A stretch of 11,151 nucleotides of DNA from Conidiobolus incongruus B7586 (GCA_000697335.1 JNEM01006114.1:1-11151); one strand, 5' to 3'; positions 1 to 10,065 are shown, numbered from the stretch's first letter. The notes: a model not told the origin generated them from the sequence alone. Numbers and translations are program-made.

Positions 1-489
1 TTTTATAATCAAAGTTCATATTTTTAAAATAAATTTATTTGTATAGTTAATAATAAAAATATTAAATAAAATTTTTCAAGGTTACTTATTTTTTAAATTT
101 ATTATATTTGAATTTATATTAATATATAACTATGGATTTTTATTTTTCAATAAAATATAAGAACTTTCTCTATATATCAATATGTGAAAATATTTAAACA
201 AATTATTATTTTAAATTTTCATATTTATATTGAGTATTTTGAAAATAATTAATAGGTCTGATTTCTCCAAATATCCAGTGGTTCAAAAAAATTCATTATT
301 TTTTGATTATTATTCATTGAAACATATATATATATTTCATCTTTATTTTGATATTATCGTTAATAACAGTGAGTGATCTAATATTTCATCATATTCTCGT
401 TATATATAATATTACGCTTTAAGTGAATTTCAATAAAAATTAGAATGACTGAAAGTCTTATTATTTTAAAAATTACTTAAACAAAGAAA
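1..489. other. AT-rich stretch, no gene recognised
   Basis: I see no coding frame, RNA gene or named repeat here, only A+T-rich sequence with short A and T runs. The last part, from about 365 on, may belong to the decayed N-terminal helix-turn-helix region of the mariner relic that follows: the expected distance from its catalytic-core motifs would put the start codon near 450. The similarity is too weak to place that boundary. Confidence 0.5.
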
Positions 490-1555
490 ATATAAATTAA
501 TATTATTTTATATAAATTCTTGATATCAACTATTCACAAAAAATCTTCATTTAGTAACTAGTGGCAAAAGGCTTTGAAAGTGTAATATTACAAACTGGTT
601 TAGTCAACTCAAAACTTGAAAATCTCAAATAGAATACTTACCTTGATTAAGTTATTTTGAATTTATAACTATAACTAGAAATCAAGATAAAATATAAAAT
701 ATATCGAATATCACCTATATGACTTAGCATAGAAATAACATAATATCTATATTTTAATATTAACTCTATTATTATTTTACTAAAATATCATTTAAAATTA
801 GTTAATAAATTAGGAACCTAGGAACCTTAAACTCTAATTAAAAATCAACTAAATAAGACAAGAAAAGTAACTAATATAGATTTATAATATTATAATACTG
901 AACCTATTATGGTTGAAAGAATAATTACAATAGGTAAATCATGGATTTTAGTGTATAATCCATTGGCGTCAAAAACAAAAAGTACTTGGATTATTAAATC
1001 AAAATTATTATCATAAATTCCAAAGCAATAATTATTTAAAATAAGCAAGTGTTATTATTAGTTATAGATATTAATGATATAACATTATTTATTATCAGCC
1101 AAAGTAAATTATAATAAAATATAGATCTTGTTAAAACTAAAGTTATAAATTAATATAAGAAAAGTTCAATTAAAAAATCTATTTTACGTGGTAATGGCCA
1201 TATACATATAGCAAAGACTAACAAAAGTTTGATTATTGAAAAGAACTAGTCTTTATTACCACATTCACCATACTCAGCAAATATGAATCTTTATGATTAT
1301 GATTGTTTTGATAAGTTAAAAAATTTGATTTGGAGAAAGAGATTTGATAGCATTTTAAATATTAAAATTAAAGGTGTAATTTTCAAGATATAATATAAAG
1401 GCCTATGTAAAAAGGATAAACTATTATCATTAGCATGTGATTCTGTTATTAAAAACCAGGAAGTTATTAACTATTACAATATTATTATTTTTGCTTTAGC
1501 TCTTTATATTTTTAAAATAATAATTTAAAATTGATAAACTTCTTTGTTGAACTAC
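490..1555 (+). mobile_element. Mariner (D34D) transposon relic, copy 1
   Basis: This is a decayed mariner transposase, the enzyme that cuts and pastes the element at TA sites. Reading in order: a weak N-terminal part near 540-640; a degraded WVP-type linker at 810-860, where TAG at 819 stands for the expected Trp; ITIGKSW at 924-944 for the first catalytic motif (normally T-x-D-E-x-W) followed by an ILVYNP-like stretch; HIAK at 1205-1216 after the second catalytic motif; LLPHSPYS at 1253-1276; and YDYDCF at 1292-1309. From the second catalytic codon (1190, now GGT) to the third (1295, GAT) is 35 codons, so 34 residues lie between them, the mariner D34D spacing. The first two catalytic Asp codons now read Gly, and there are many stops plus at least one frame change (frame of 810-1018 versus 1184 on), so it is dead. 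TAG at 1247 replaces a Trp kept in copy 2. The 3' similarity to copy 2 runs to about 1555. No terminal inverted repeats could be fixed. Confidence 0.87.
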
Positions 1556-4149
1556 AGTATAAGGAAAAATATTATTTAATATAGGAATTTGGAGTATATT
1601 ATAATAAAATGAAATTATGATATAATAAAAATATATGCAGATTTGTAAATATGATATTATCAACTTTAAATAGCAAAAAATAGATAAGATTGATGTTATA
1701 CCATTGAATCGGGCTTTGGTTTATTTTACATAATTAAAATTCAGCAAATAGAAATAAAACCTCGAAAATGGAATTTGGCTAAATAAAGCATCGTGAATGA
1801 ATTAATTATATTTGTTTAATTGAATGATAAAAGAATTTTTAATATTTAAATATTTAGAAATTCACGTTTATAGATAAAATTGATTAATAAAATTTCAGTC
1901 TCTTTAATTTAGAAATATATTGTGAAAAAAGGTTGTATATGATTTAGGTTTAATAATTTTGAAATTTTTATAATTTGAAATATAAATTTTAGAATTAAAT
2001 TTTAAAATATAAAATGACCAATAAAATTTGAAACTTATTTTGAATGAAAGATCTCATTTTTTAAAAGTTGTACAATTAGAATGTATGATAAAAGCTAATA
2101 TAGTTTCTGCTTTCAAATAGTAATTATGAATTTATTAATTTATTTTGACTGATATATTGTTATATATTGATATAATTATATTTACATATTCACTATATCT
2201 TAAACATTTAATTCATTCAATATTCTTTAAGCTATTTAGTAAACCTATTACTCATTCAAAGTGAAAAATAATTGGTTTTTTTTTAATGGTAAAATATGGA
2301 TGTCTTTCTTTAAAAGGAAATATTTGTGGAATCCAAGATTCAAAATTAAAAATAAATATTACATATTTCTAATTATAAAATTTTAGTCATATATTATATT
2401 AAAATTACAAATATGTAATAATTTATTTAATTTAAAATATAGCTAACTATCATTTTAAATCAAATTTATAGAATATATTATAAATTTGATTCGTAAAATA
2501 TATTCTACCAAAATTCTCTCAAATAATAATTTTAATTTGTTCACAAACGATTAAAAGCTTATCAACCTTTGAATTAAATAATTGTTCCTGTTGACCAAAT
2601 GTGGTAAATTTCTAAATACGTTCAAATGGATTAAATCGAAAATATCAGTTGTTATGAAAATGAATGCGCTTCATATTTATTTATAAAATTAAATCATACT
2701 GATCAACCAATAAAAAGATTCATTGGCTCAGCCCTTAATACCAACTGGATTTATTGAATTTAAACACTTCGCTTATATATTAATATTGTTAAAATATAAT
2801 CTTTTTATTTGTTATTTAATACCAATAAAATAATAATATTTTATTATTCCAGTTCTAGCTTGTCTGAATAAATAAATTAGTTATTATTTTATTTTTTTAT
2901 TATTCGGATATTAATTTCATTTATTTTATACATTTTTAAAATATTTCATTCCTATCATGTGATAGAGTAATTGAAACACTTTAATAAAAACAATAGAATG
3001 AAACTGATTTTTAAATTTTCATGGTTATAATTTATTAAAACAAGTTTATAACATGTCAGATTTAATAGATATTAATATAAAATGATTAAATTATTAGACT
3101 GAGATAATTCGATTTTTATTAAATTCACATCAAGTTAATTCTCTATTATCTTCAGATGTCTTGTCATTAATGAGGTTGAAGACTACATTTATTGTAATTT
3201 CTATAATCTAAATAAATATTATTTAATATTTGTGTCCATTTAAAAATATTTGGCTAATTAAATTAATCGATTATTCTCATTAGTTAATATTGTAACCCAT
3301 TATATTGAATAAATTTGGCAATTTTAAATGAATAATATACCATATTTGATAAAAAATCAAAAAATTAATAAATATTTTCCCATAGAAATTAACAAGTAAA
3401 AATAATATTAAATTCGTTTTATATGTCATATTTAATGACCTTTTATTAATTAATAATGTAAATTTGAATTGTTTAAATTTATCTCTCTTAACTAAATCTT
3501 TTTATGTAATTTTGATATGCTTTGATCAAATTTGATGTATTATCTAATTTTTAGAAAATAACAAGTTAGTATTTATTTGAATAAGTTGAAGAAAAATATT
3601 TAAACATATTATCCAGTGATTTAGAACCTATTTAGGTTAAAAAATATGGATTGAGGCAGATATTCCCCTTTTTAGGCATTTACATTCCAATCAAATTATA
3701 CATGTTTGAGTAAATACTGATTCTAGAACTTTCATCAATTAGATATAGAAATTTTATTATATTATTATTGTATGATCTTGAACTAAATATCTATTAGCAA
3801 AGTATAAACCTTTCAAATACTAATATTTACTGATAATTTAAACTTATCTTCCTTTAATAAAGTTTTAATAAATGAAATATTCGATCGGATCAGGTTTCAC
3901 AGTGTATGTAACATTAACCCAAATTAGCTCCAAAAGTCAAATCAAATTCTCATTTCAATTCAATAAACTTTGATCAGAAAAATAACTTGGAGATCATCAA
4001 AATAATCTTAATTCTTTCTTTCTGCTTTTCATTAAAAATTATTTTTTAATTTTGAATTTTTTTTCTTAGTTAATTTGCATTTCTTGGAACCGGATTTCAG
4101 TATTTACAAGTAAGTATTTTTTATATTTATAATTTAAATGCTACAATAT
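1556..4149. other. AT-rich spacer with two unidentified protein-like stretches
   Basis: This 2.6-kb stretch is mostly very A+T rich and shows no gene I recognise. Two places are less AT-biased and read like eroded coding DNA. One is a plus-strand frame over 2635-2754 (40 open codons, including QPIKRFIG and NTNWIY), extendable upstream to 2581 through two stops. The other is a plus-strand stretch around 3640-3710 (including KIWIEADIPLFRHLHSNQ). Neither matches a family I can name; both could be transposon remains or chance. Splice-like signals occur near 4040-4110 (a T-rich tract ending in TTAG, and CAAGTAAGT with its donor GT at 4110), which could belong to an untranslated exon of the downstream gene, but nothing proves this. 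Confidence 0.4.
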
Positions 4150-4650
4150 CAAGGAGTATAGACCATAGTATTAGAGTTGAAACTACTTCCTATTGATTTG
4201 CCACTTGTTATAGCTACTGTTTTTACTCTTCATAATAGTAGTTAAAGGTTTAGCAAGTTTCAGTATATTTTGAAAGTCAAAGTACTATAAATGTTCACAC
4301 AAGCCAACAACTAATTATGCTCAGTCATGAAATGGATCCAAGTCATAATTCTATATGCTGTTCGATGCCTTTTAAATAATGAATTTTATAGCTTTGAAGC
4401 TGAACTATGCTTAAGCATTTAATATTTTGCTATTTATCATCATTATATTTGAATATAAACAGTCTATTACCTATATATACAACTACTAATTCAATTGTGG
4501 GGGATATTGATGAATGATATGGCTTTATATCTTTTACATATTCACAGTTATTTCACTCCTTTGATTCTGACAAGTCAAAATGAATAGTTATGCTCCTTAT
4601 TACTCATTTGCACATCCTATGGCTATATTTAAACCCCTATAAGTATTAAA
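4150..4650 (-). mobile_element. Ty3-like retroelement fossil (reverse transcriptase fragment)
   Basis: Read on the minus strand, this stretch resembles the reverse transcriptase of Ty3/gypsy-type LTR retroelements. The strongest part is about 4190-4315, where a V-G-L-C stretch is followed at the right distance by L-A-K-P-L-T and then a Lys/Asn-rich, W-containing piece. This is the usual order at the C-terminal end of the Ty3-like polymerase (FLGL, then AKPLT). Upstream in the reading direction, at about 4440-4490, is a degenerate version of the polymerase active-site box with its V-V-V-Y-I lead-in, so the parts are in the correct order. The copy is broken, with several breaks, and looks old. 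No LTRs, gag, RNase H or integrase could be recognised, so only a fragment of pol is claimed. Assignment to Ty3 rather than another LTR clade is from motif memory. Confidence 0.6.
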
Positions 4651-4911
4651 CAAAATCTATATTCACTATTATATATTAAATAATATAATTAAATTCAAAT
4701 TCTTTGAATAATATTGAATCATATATCATAAACTGAGGATTTTCACTAAGCGTTTATTTATTTTTAGGTTGTTGTACTATTAAAACTAAAGTGAAAATAT
4801 TCTCTTACCTTAACTATATTTCTCATTGCACTTGAATTGATTATTTCAAACACCTATCATATAAAATCCAGTAATCATCATATTCATGTACCAATATATA
4901 TTGAAAATATA

Positions 4912-5754
4912 ATGATGAATTCATTCAATGTATCAGGAAAAGAAACATTTGCTCAGAGATTATACAAGTATTTAAAATTACACGCATTCACTTATTTTCA
5001 AAGATTAATTTAATATACTCTTTGGTATAGATTAATTAATAATGAGCCTCATATATTTTGGTCTAATGATGGTGAATCCTTTTATATAAACGATATTGAT
5101 CAATTCGAGGATATAGTCAAATTGAAAATGAATAATTCAAGTATGCTATCATTTGTGAGACAATTACATGTTAGTTATGCAATATTAAAATTTATTGATT
5201 TATACTCACAATCATATCATTTATAGATTTATGGATTTAAAAGATTGATTGATGGCAGAAAGACGAGGTACCAATTAAGAACTAATTTCGCCTGCTTTCA
5301 TCATCCATATTTTAAAAGGAATCGTCCTGATTTGCTATCTCAAGTGAAAAGAAAAAGGAAACTGTCTGCATCACAAGATGAGATGAATAAAATCAAACCA
5401 ATTAGGTTTAAATCAGTTGAGTTTGGAAATAAAAAATCCAAAGACTCTGCTGAGACGGAAAAAAAAGATCAAAATTTATCTCAAGAATATTCTGAAGTGG
5501 AATATCCTGAATCTAACCCTGTATTCACCAGTGATCCTTTACCAATCTCTGAAAATAACGAAGAACGAGAATGGTATCAATTCTCGGGGGATTCAACTGG
5601 TTCACCTTCGTTTCATAAAGATTACAAAAGACTGGAAAATATTCTTAATGGTGATTCTACCCAGCGATCCTACAGTCGAAAAAGAGGTCAAATCACTATT
5701 AACAATCTGTTAAACCCCATCTCATCTAACCACCATTCACCCAAGCTACCATAG
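4912..5754 (+). CDS. HSF-type DNA-binding transcription factor, three exons
   Basis: Predicted exons are 4912-4967, 5031-5169 and 5227-5754; joined they give 723 bases, a 240-residue protein ending at TAG 5752. Residues about 12-108 form a heat-shock-factor winged-helix DNA-binding domain: TFAQRLYK, then FWSNDGESFYI, a segment in place of the family's YFKHNN, SFVRQLH plus IYGFKR across the second intron (recognition helix; family form SFVRQLNMYGFRK), and FHHPYFKRNRPDLL, followed by basic KRKRK (106-110), a likely nuclear import signal. HSF proteins bind inverted nGAAn sites in promoters; that specificity is inferred from the family. The rest (about 111-240) is Ser/Glu/Lys rich and looks disordered, ending with an INNLLNPI stretch. 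No heptad-repeat trimerisation region is visible, so this is not a canonical HSF1; the C-terminal edge of the domain recalls HSFY/HSF5, and small fungal HSF-type proteins are an alternative. I chose ATG 4912 (another follows at 4915) because it gives a usual short leader before the domain; the frame is open back to 4795, so an upstream exon is possible. No frame break is seen. Confidence 0.88.
4968..5030 (+). other. Intron 1 of the HSF-type gene
   Basis: A 63-base intron with donor GTATTT and acceptor TATAG. It splits a Lys codon after its second base (AA|A), joining RLY-K to LINNEPHIFW, which restores the expected spacing at the start of the HSF domain. Its length is a multiple of three, but read through in frame it hits TAA at 5011. 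The donor is weaker than consensus; the call rests on domain continuity. Confidence 0.8.
5170..5226 (+). other. Intron 2 of the HSF-type gene, inside the recognition-helix region
   Basis: A 57-base intron with donor GTTAGT and acceptor TTATAG, lying between codons (phase 0). Removal joins SFVRQLH to IYGFKR, the most conserved block of the HSF domain, so the junction is well supported. An intron next to the helix-turn-helix is also known in other HSF genes, notably in plants. It is in frame and open until its last codon, TAG 5224-5226, so a retained intron would end the protein right after the recognition helix. Confidence 0.88.
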
Positions 5755-6604
5755 AAATTTTCTCCAAAATTCAATTAATTGCTATACTTTTGAAATATCA
5801 TTTTTTTTTGTGAATTTTGAATACATCTTTTTTACTAACCATACTAACATAAATTAAGATTTTATTTGCATTATTAATGTAGTTTATAATTAAGTTATTT
5901 GAATTTATCAATTACGGATAGTAATTTTGTAAATTCAAGTACCTAAATTTTCCAAAATTGCTATACAGGGAATTTAAAATATATTATATTATCAATGCTA
6001 AGAACAACCTTATAATTTGGATCTAAATTATCAAAAAAAGTAGGATGTATCCAGAAGTTGAGTTTCTAAACACAATCAAACAGTACAAGATGTTACAATA
6101 TTTGACCTTATATCGATTAGAATCTTGATCAAATAAATTCAAATTTCAATTTGTCACTAAAGTGCCCTTGTAGATTCACAATAAATTCGATATAAAAAAC
6201 TTAATATTGCACAAAAGTTTACTAAAATCATTACCTTAAAAAGTGTTTATTAATGATATTACTTGAGTATCATTCTTTTGATATTTTTTAAAAACAGAGT
6301 GAAAATCGTTCCTTAAACCACGCCACAACAAATCAAATTTAACGAATTAAGCATATACATTTGATTTGATATCCAAATTCGTACATTACTGGTTTAATCA
6401 ATATCTATATAATCATTTTTGATCGACAAACATTATCAATATGTACAGAAATTTTTCAGCCAACTGAAAGATAATCTCTGATGTTCTTATAATTTTACTG
6501 ATATTGATTTACAATCAAATTAATCCAATTTCAAATCCTGGATGTTATGAAATTGCAATTATTTTCTAGACCTTGAATGTTTTTGTGGTTCATTTGGTAA
6601 TTTT
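5755..6604. other. 3' flank of the HSF-type gene, no gene recognised
   Basis: This A+T-rich stretch should hold the 3' untranslated end of the HSF-type gene. I see no AATAAA close to the stop; the first clear one is at about 6132-6137, some 380 bases on, so the poly(A) site is uncertain. On the minus strand around 6020-6180 there is a fairly long open stretch (about 38 codons) that reads like eroded coding DNA but matches nothing I know. Nothing else is supported. Confidence 0.4.
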
Positions 6605-6837
6605 GGCCAAGGCGTTTTATTAGGGTATAATTCGCTTCACAGTAGACTACAAATGATAATGAAAGATATCTGACCATGATTTTTTATAAACCATCCATTG
6701 GCTGTAGATGGTGTAACAAAATGTATTGGGTCTTCAGAAGAATTAGGCCTTGTAGTGATGTGACGGATATTCCGATGTTATATCTCCATAATGTATTAAG
6801 TTGGGAGGTAAAGTCAGTCAGGCGAGTTACTATATAG
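6605..6837. repeat. Unnamed dispersed repeat, copy A
   Basis: This stretch is visibly less AT-rich than its surroundings and aligns along its length with 7674-7919 in the same orientation. Matching blocks are: GGCCAAGGCG at the left edge; a GGTCTTC...AGGCCTTG block at about 6729-6753; GATGTGACGG and following; and a right-end block at 6805-6837, where 24 of 33 bases match copy B, both ending in TAG. Two stem-loops can be drawn: GGGTCT/AGGCCT around an 11-base loop (two G-T pairs) and CGGA/TCCG. Long open frames exist on both strands but match no protein I know. It could be a SINE-like or structured-RNA-derived repeat, or a piece of an older element; the strand of origin is unknown. Confidence 0.65.
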
Positions 6838-7673
6838 GTATCAATATTATTAAAATCAATCTACTAATATACAATTAAATGAAATATATATTCCAAACAA
6901 TGACATTAAGTGTAGAATTATAATCTATTTCAATATTTAATTATTATTTTTTAAATTTTTAAATAAAAATATTATTATAATAAATTCCAACAAAGAGTTT
7001 AACTTGATTTTTATATTCTTTTCAAATAATAATTAAATTTTATTATAATATTTAATTTTTTATTTAATATATAAAAATTTTACTATTAATATAAGAATTG
7101 GATAATTGTATGTTAAACTTTTATTAATATAAATTTTAACACAATATTATCATATTGACTCATTTTATTAATCATGCAATTATTAATTTATTATTAAAAT
7201 AGAATAGTAAAATATAATATTTTAAAAATTAAATTTAAATAATACTAAATTTACTTATAAAATTTTAATCATTATTGACCTTAATATTAAAAATTTAATG
7301 AACCTAGTAGTGTCTTTAATAGGTCATGAATTAAATTTGTATATGTTAAAAAATTTGAATTTTGATTTGAAAATAAAAGTAAAAAAAATAAATAATAATT
7401 TTTAATATATTTAATATTTGAAATTAAATATAATTATTTTAAAAAAAAATTAAAAATAATATTATATTGTTTATAAAAATAATGGTGTATCCATAAATAT
7501 AAATATATAATTTTTACTCTTTTTGGTAATTGATATTCAATAAATTTATTTAACAAATCAATAAAAAAAGAATAATTTTGACAAATTAAGATATTACTTC
7601 AATGTTAGGTGTTAGCAATGTATAAAATAAGTATCTAAGGTACGCAAGTTATTTTTAGAAAGTGACAGTACTA
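6838..7673. other. Very AT-rich stretch between the two repeat copies
   Basis: About 840 bases of near-pure A+T with long A and T runs (for example near 7380-7460) separate copies A and B of the unnamed repeat. I see no coding frame, RNA gene or recognisable repeat in it. It could be the AT-rich body of one larger element with A and B as its two similar parts, but I see no further support for that. Confidence 0.4.
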
Positions 7674-7919
7674 GATCAAGGGCTTCATTAAGGAGATGGA
7701 AAAAATGATCATCTTGTGCAAGATCTGCTTACCTCCCATTATAGGGTTTAAGACATTAGTTCTTTTATATTCTAATTGTCAACTGAAAATAGTTTTTAGA
7801 GGTGAGATAGGTCTTCTAGGGAATGAGACCTTTAGAGTAGAATGATGTGCACTCTGGGGTATCATCCCCAAAAGGAAATGGATGAGGAGGCAAAGACGCT
7901 CAGGTGGGTTATCATCTAG
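7674..7919. repeat. Unnamed dispersed repeat, copy B
   Basis: This is the second, slightly longer copy of the repeat at 6605-6837, same orientation. The left block reads GATCAAGGGC, the middle AGGTCTTC...AGACCT, then GATGTGCACT, and the right end GAGGCAAAG...CATCTAG. Its first stem-loop is perfect (AGGTCT/AGACCT, 11-base loop); the second is TGGGG/CCCCA with a six-base loop. Open frames occur on both strands: a plus frame from 7675 of more than 50 codons and a longer, nearly open minus frame. Neither gives a recognised product. Right of the copy the sequence returns to AT-rich DNA with residual similarity to the flank of copy A. Confidence 0.65.
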
Positions 7920-8334
7920 TTAGCGATAATATTCTCCTACTATTTAATATATTATATATATTATTTTAATTTAAAACTTAAACTTTGTTAGTTTATTATA
8001 TTACTTAATCGAATATATGTATTTATTATATATTTTATATAATTTATTTTTTAAATAATAAAAATATTGAAATTATTATTGATTCAAGTTTTTCCATTTT
8101 TAAATTAATATCAATTGATTTTAAAAATTGTCCTTTTAATTATAATTTACTGTAACACATTATTAAATAAAATATTTTAGTATATTTTAGTTTTTTTAGT
8201 GAAAAAATTATATATATTAGTACAAATTATTTGTTCAAAATACTAGTTGAGTAATTTTATATTTTCATCAATATAAAATATATCTACCGTAAAAGGAATA
8301 TTATTTTTATAGCCAATCTTTTCTTATATTTTCA
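7920..8334. other. AT-rich stretch, nothing recognised
   Basis: This is A+T-rich sequence between copy B of the unnamed repeat and the 3' end of mariner copy 3. No gene, RNA or repeat is supported. The right limit is set only by where the weak similarity to the mariner family begins. Confidence 0.4.
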
Positions 8335-9235
8335 ATAATATAACAATATATTTACTATAACTTATTAACCTTATTAACTATATTATAATTTTCTTAAATT
8401 TATTTTCAAACTTATAATATTAATTGTAACGTGGGAGGTCAAAATATAATCTATTATCTTTCCAAAAATTAAATTCTTTGACTTATTAATAAAAATATAG
8501 TAAATAGGATTCATTACTGATAAGTGCAGAGATTAAGGGAATAAAAATATTACCTTTAATAAAATTATTTTTAATAATTTAAGAGGTAATAAATATTGGA
8601 AAAACTATGTTCTATATTATTATTTTAATATACTATAACTATTAATAAATTTACAGAATATTATATTATCAATTTTTATATTAAATATTAAAGTTTTGTT
8701 TTTTAAACTATTTTTTTTGATTTTTATAATGGTGAGTATCATATTTTAACCTAAGCAAACTATTTGTTTTTGAGTAATGGATTATAATTTTAGAGCTGTA
8801 ATTTATCTATTAAAATAATTCTTAAATCTAGAATGATATAAGCTATAGTAATATAAATATTTATAAAATATATTTTTTTATTAGAATTTCATCTTAGTTG
8901 AATATAATGTAACTATAATAATTAATCAATTCATTTTGAATCATTTATTACTACGAGAGTAACCAATGTAAAATTGAAATATTAATTTATTTTTAGTTCA
9001 TTAATGTATATGGGTAATATTTGAAATATTTCTTAATATATATATTATAATTGATAAGAGATTGAAACCTGCTTGGATAAGATAATGTTTATTAATTGGT
9101 TTTCCGTATAATTATCAATTTGTTCATTTTTCAATATTAGGTTGAGCAAGCTTTTTGATATTAATTTCAAATTATAAATGAATATATCTATATGTCAATA
9201 AAGATTTTAGAGCAAGAACATTTTGTCAAATGCTT
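8335..9235 (-). mobile_element. Mariner transposon relic, copy 3
   Basis: This is a heavily decayed minus-strand member of the mariner family seen at 490-1555 and 9675-10680. The surest link is a 24-base block at 9014-9037 identical to 10479-10502 in copy 2, within a longer alignable stretch (about 8990-9110 against 10455-10560). Further alignable parts in the correct order are about 9125-9195 (N-terminal linker region), 8780-8825 (just upstream of the first catalytic motif) and 8475-8570 (the region around PYSP and the third catalytic Asp, in strongly changed form). The C-terminal end near 8340-8400 is tentative. It is the most diverged of the copies, and part of its middle looks lost or unalignable, so the limits are approximate. 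Confidence 0.6.
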
Positions 9236-9674
9236 TTTATCTCTTTTATTAGATGTAAAAATTTCATTTTTATCCTTCATGCTATTGTTTTACTAATATC
9301 TAGATACAACACTTAATTTTTTAATATAATTGACATCAGTTTTAAATTATTCGCTATTTTTTAATGTTATGATATGATAATAATCTAATTTTTTTCACTT
9401 AAAATACAATAATTGAATATTATTTTAAGATATATTAAATCTTAAATAAAATAAATAGTAGATTATAATTATATTAATATAATTAATAATTATATATATA
9501 AATGTTTTTAAATTAAGTTAACATAATTTATAAAATATAATAATCATTAAAATTAAAATAATGTAATTAATACTGAAATATCATTTTCTAAAATATATAA
9601 TTATACTTATCAAATTTATATTTCTTATATTTTTATATTTTTTATGATATAAATTATAAAATAATAACTGTATT
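9236..9674. other. AT-rich stretch between mariner copies 3 and 2
   Basis: Very A+T-rich sequence with no recognised gene. Its left part probably contains the eroded 5' end (helix-turn-helix region) of mariner copy 3, since that copy reads leftwards and its N-terminus would fall here, but I cannot align it with confidence. Nothing else is supported. Confidence 0.4.
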
Positions 9675-10031
9675 TGGAAATATATATAGTTTTTATAAGA
9701 TAAGCTTATTGATTTAAATTCTTTATAAAAGAAAGTGTAATATATAATAATAAAATTTTAATAATTAATAACTTTGTTGTTTTTCAATAATGGAATTCTA
9801 TATTAATTTTAATTACTTAATATTTTTACTCAAGTATTTATAATTTCACTTGGAAATTATAATTTTAATAATGAAATTTAAACTTTTAATATTTTTCCAA
9901 ATAGTTTTTTTTAATTAAATTTTTTACCTTATTAAAATCATCATTATCATAAAGATACATATTTGGTGAGTATGGTCGATATGGTAATAAAGACCAGTTC
10001 TTTTCAATAGTCAAATCTCTGTTAGTTTTTG

Positions 10032-10065
<34 letters not shown>

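Noticed and set aside
3627-3640. AACCTATTTAGGTT palindrome as a regulatory site
   Set aside because: It is short, and nothing nearby suggests a promoter or binding site.
4110-4767. A 5' untranslated intron of the HSF-type gene (donor CAA|GTAAGT at 4110, acceptor TTTTTAG ending at 4767)
   Set aside because: The signals are good, but such motifs are frequent in AT-rich DNA and no coding link ties them to the gene; it would need transcript reads.
5417-5713. A 98-codon plus-strand frame inside exon 3 of the HSF-type gene
   Set aside because: It overlaps the real frame, has no recognisable motif, and is explained by the lower AT content of the true exon.
5245-5754. Treating the single open frame from 5245 as the whole gene
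   Set aside because: It begins with TTG in the middle of the HSF winged helix; the missing first half of the domain is found upstream across two introns.
7770-7890. tRNA-derived promoter boxes in the unnamed repeat
   Set aside because: GGGGTATCATCCCC recalls a T-arm, but no convincing A box, B box or cloverleaf could be drawn.
7674-7919. Helitron 3' end, because copy B ends in CTAG followed by T and has a hairpin
   Set aside because: The hairpin lies about 50 bases from the end instead of about 10, and copy A lacks CTRR at its matching end.
8725-8760. TGGTGAGTAT near 8725 as the PYSP motif of mariner copy 3
   Set aside because: The match ends after ten bases, and a better-ordered alignment of that region lies at 8475-8570.
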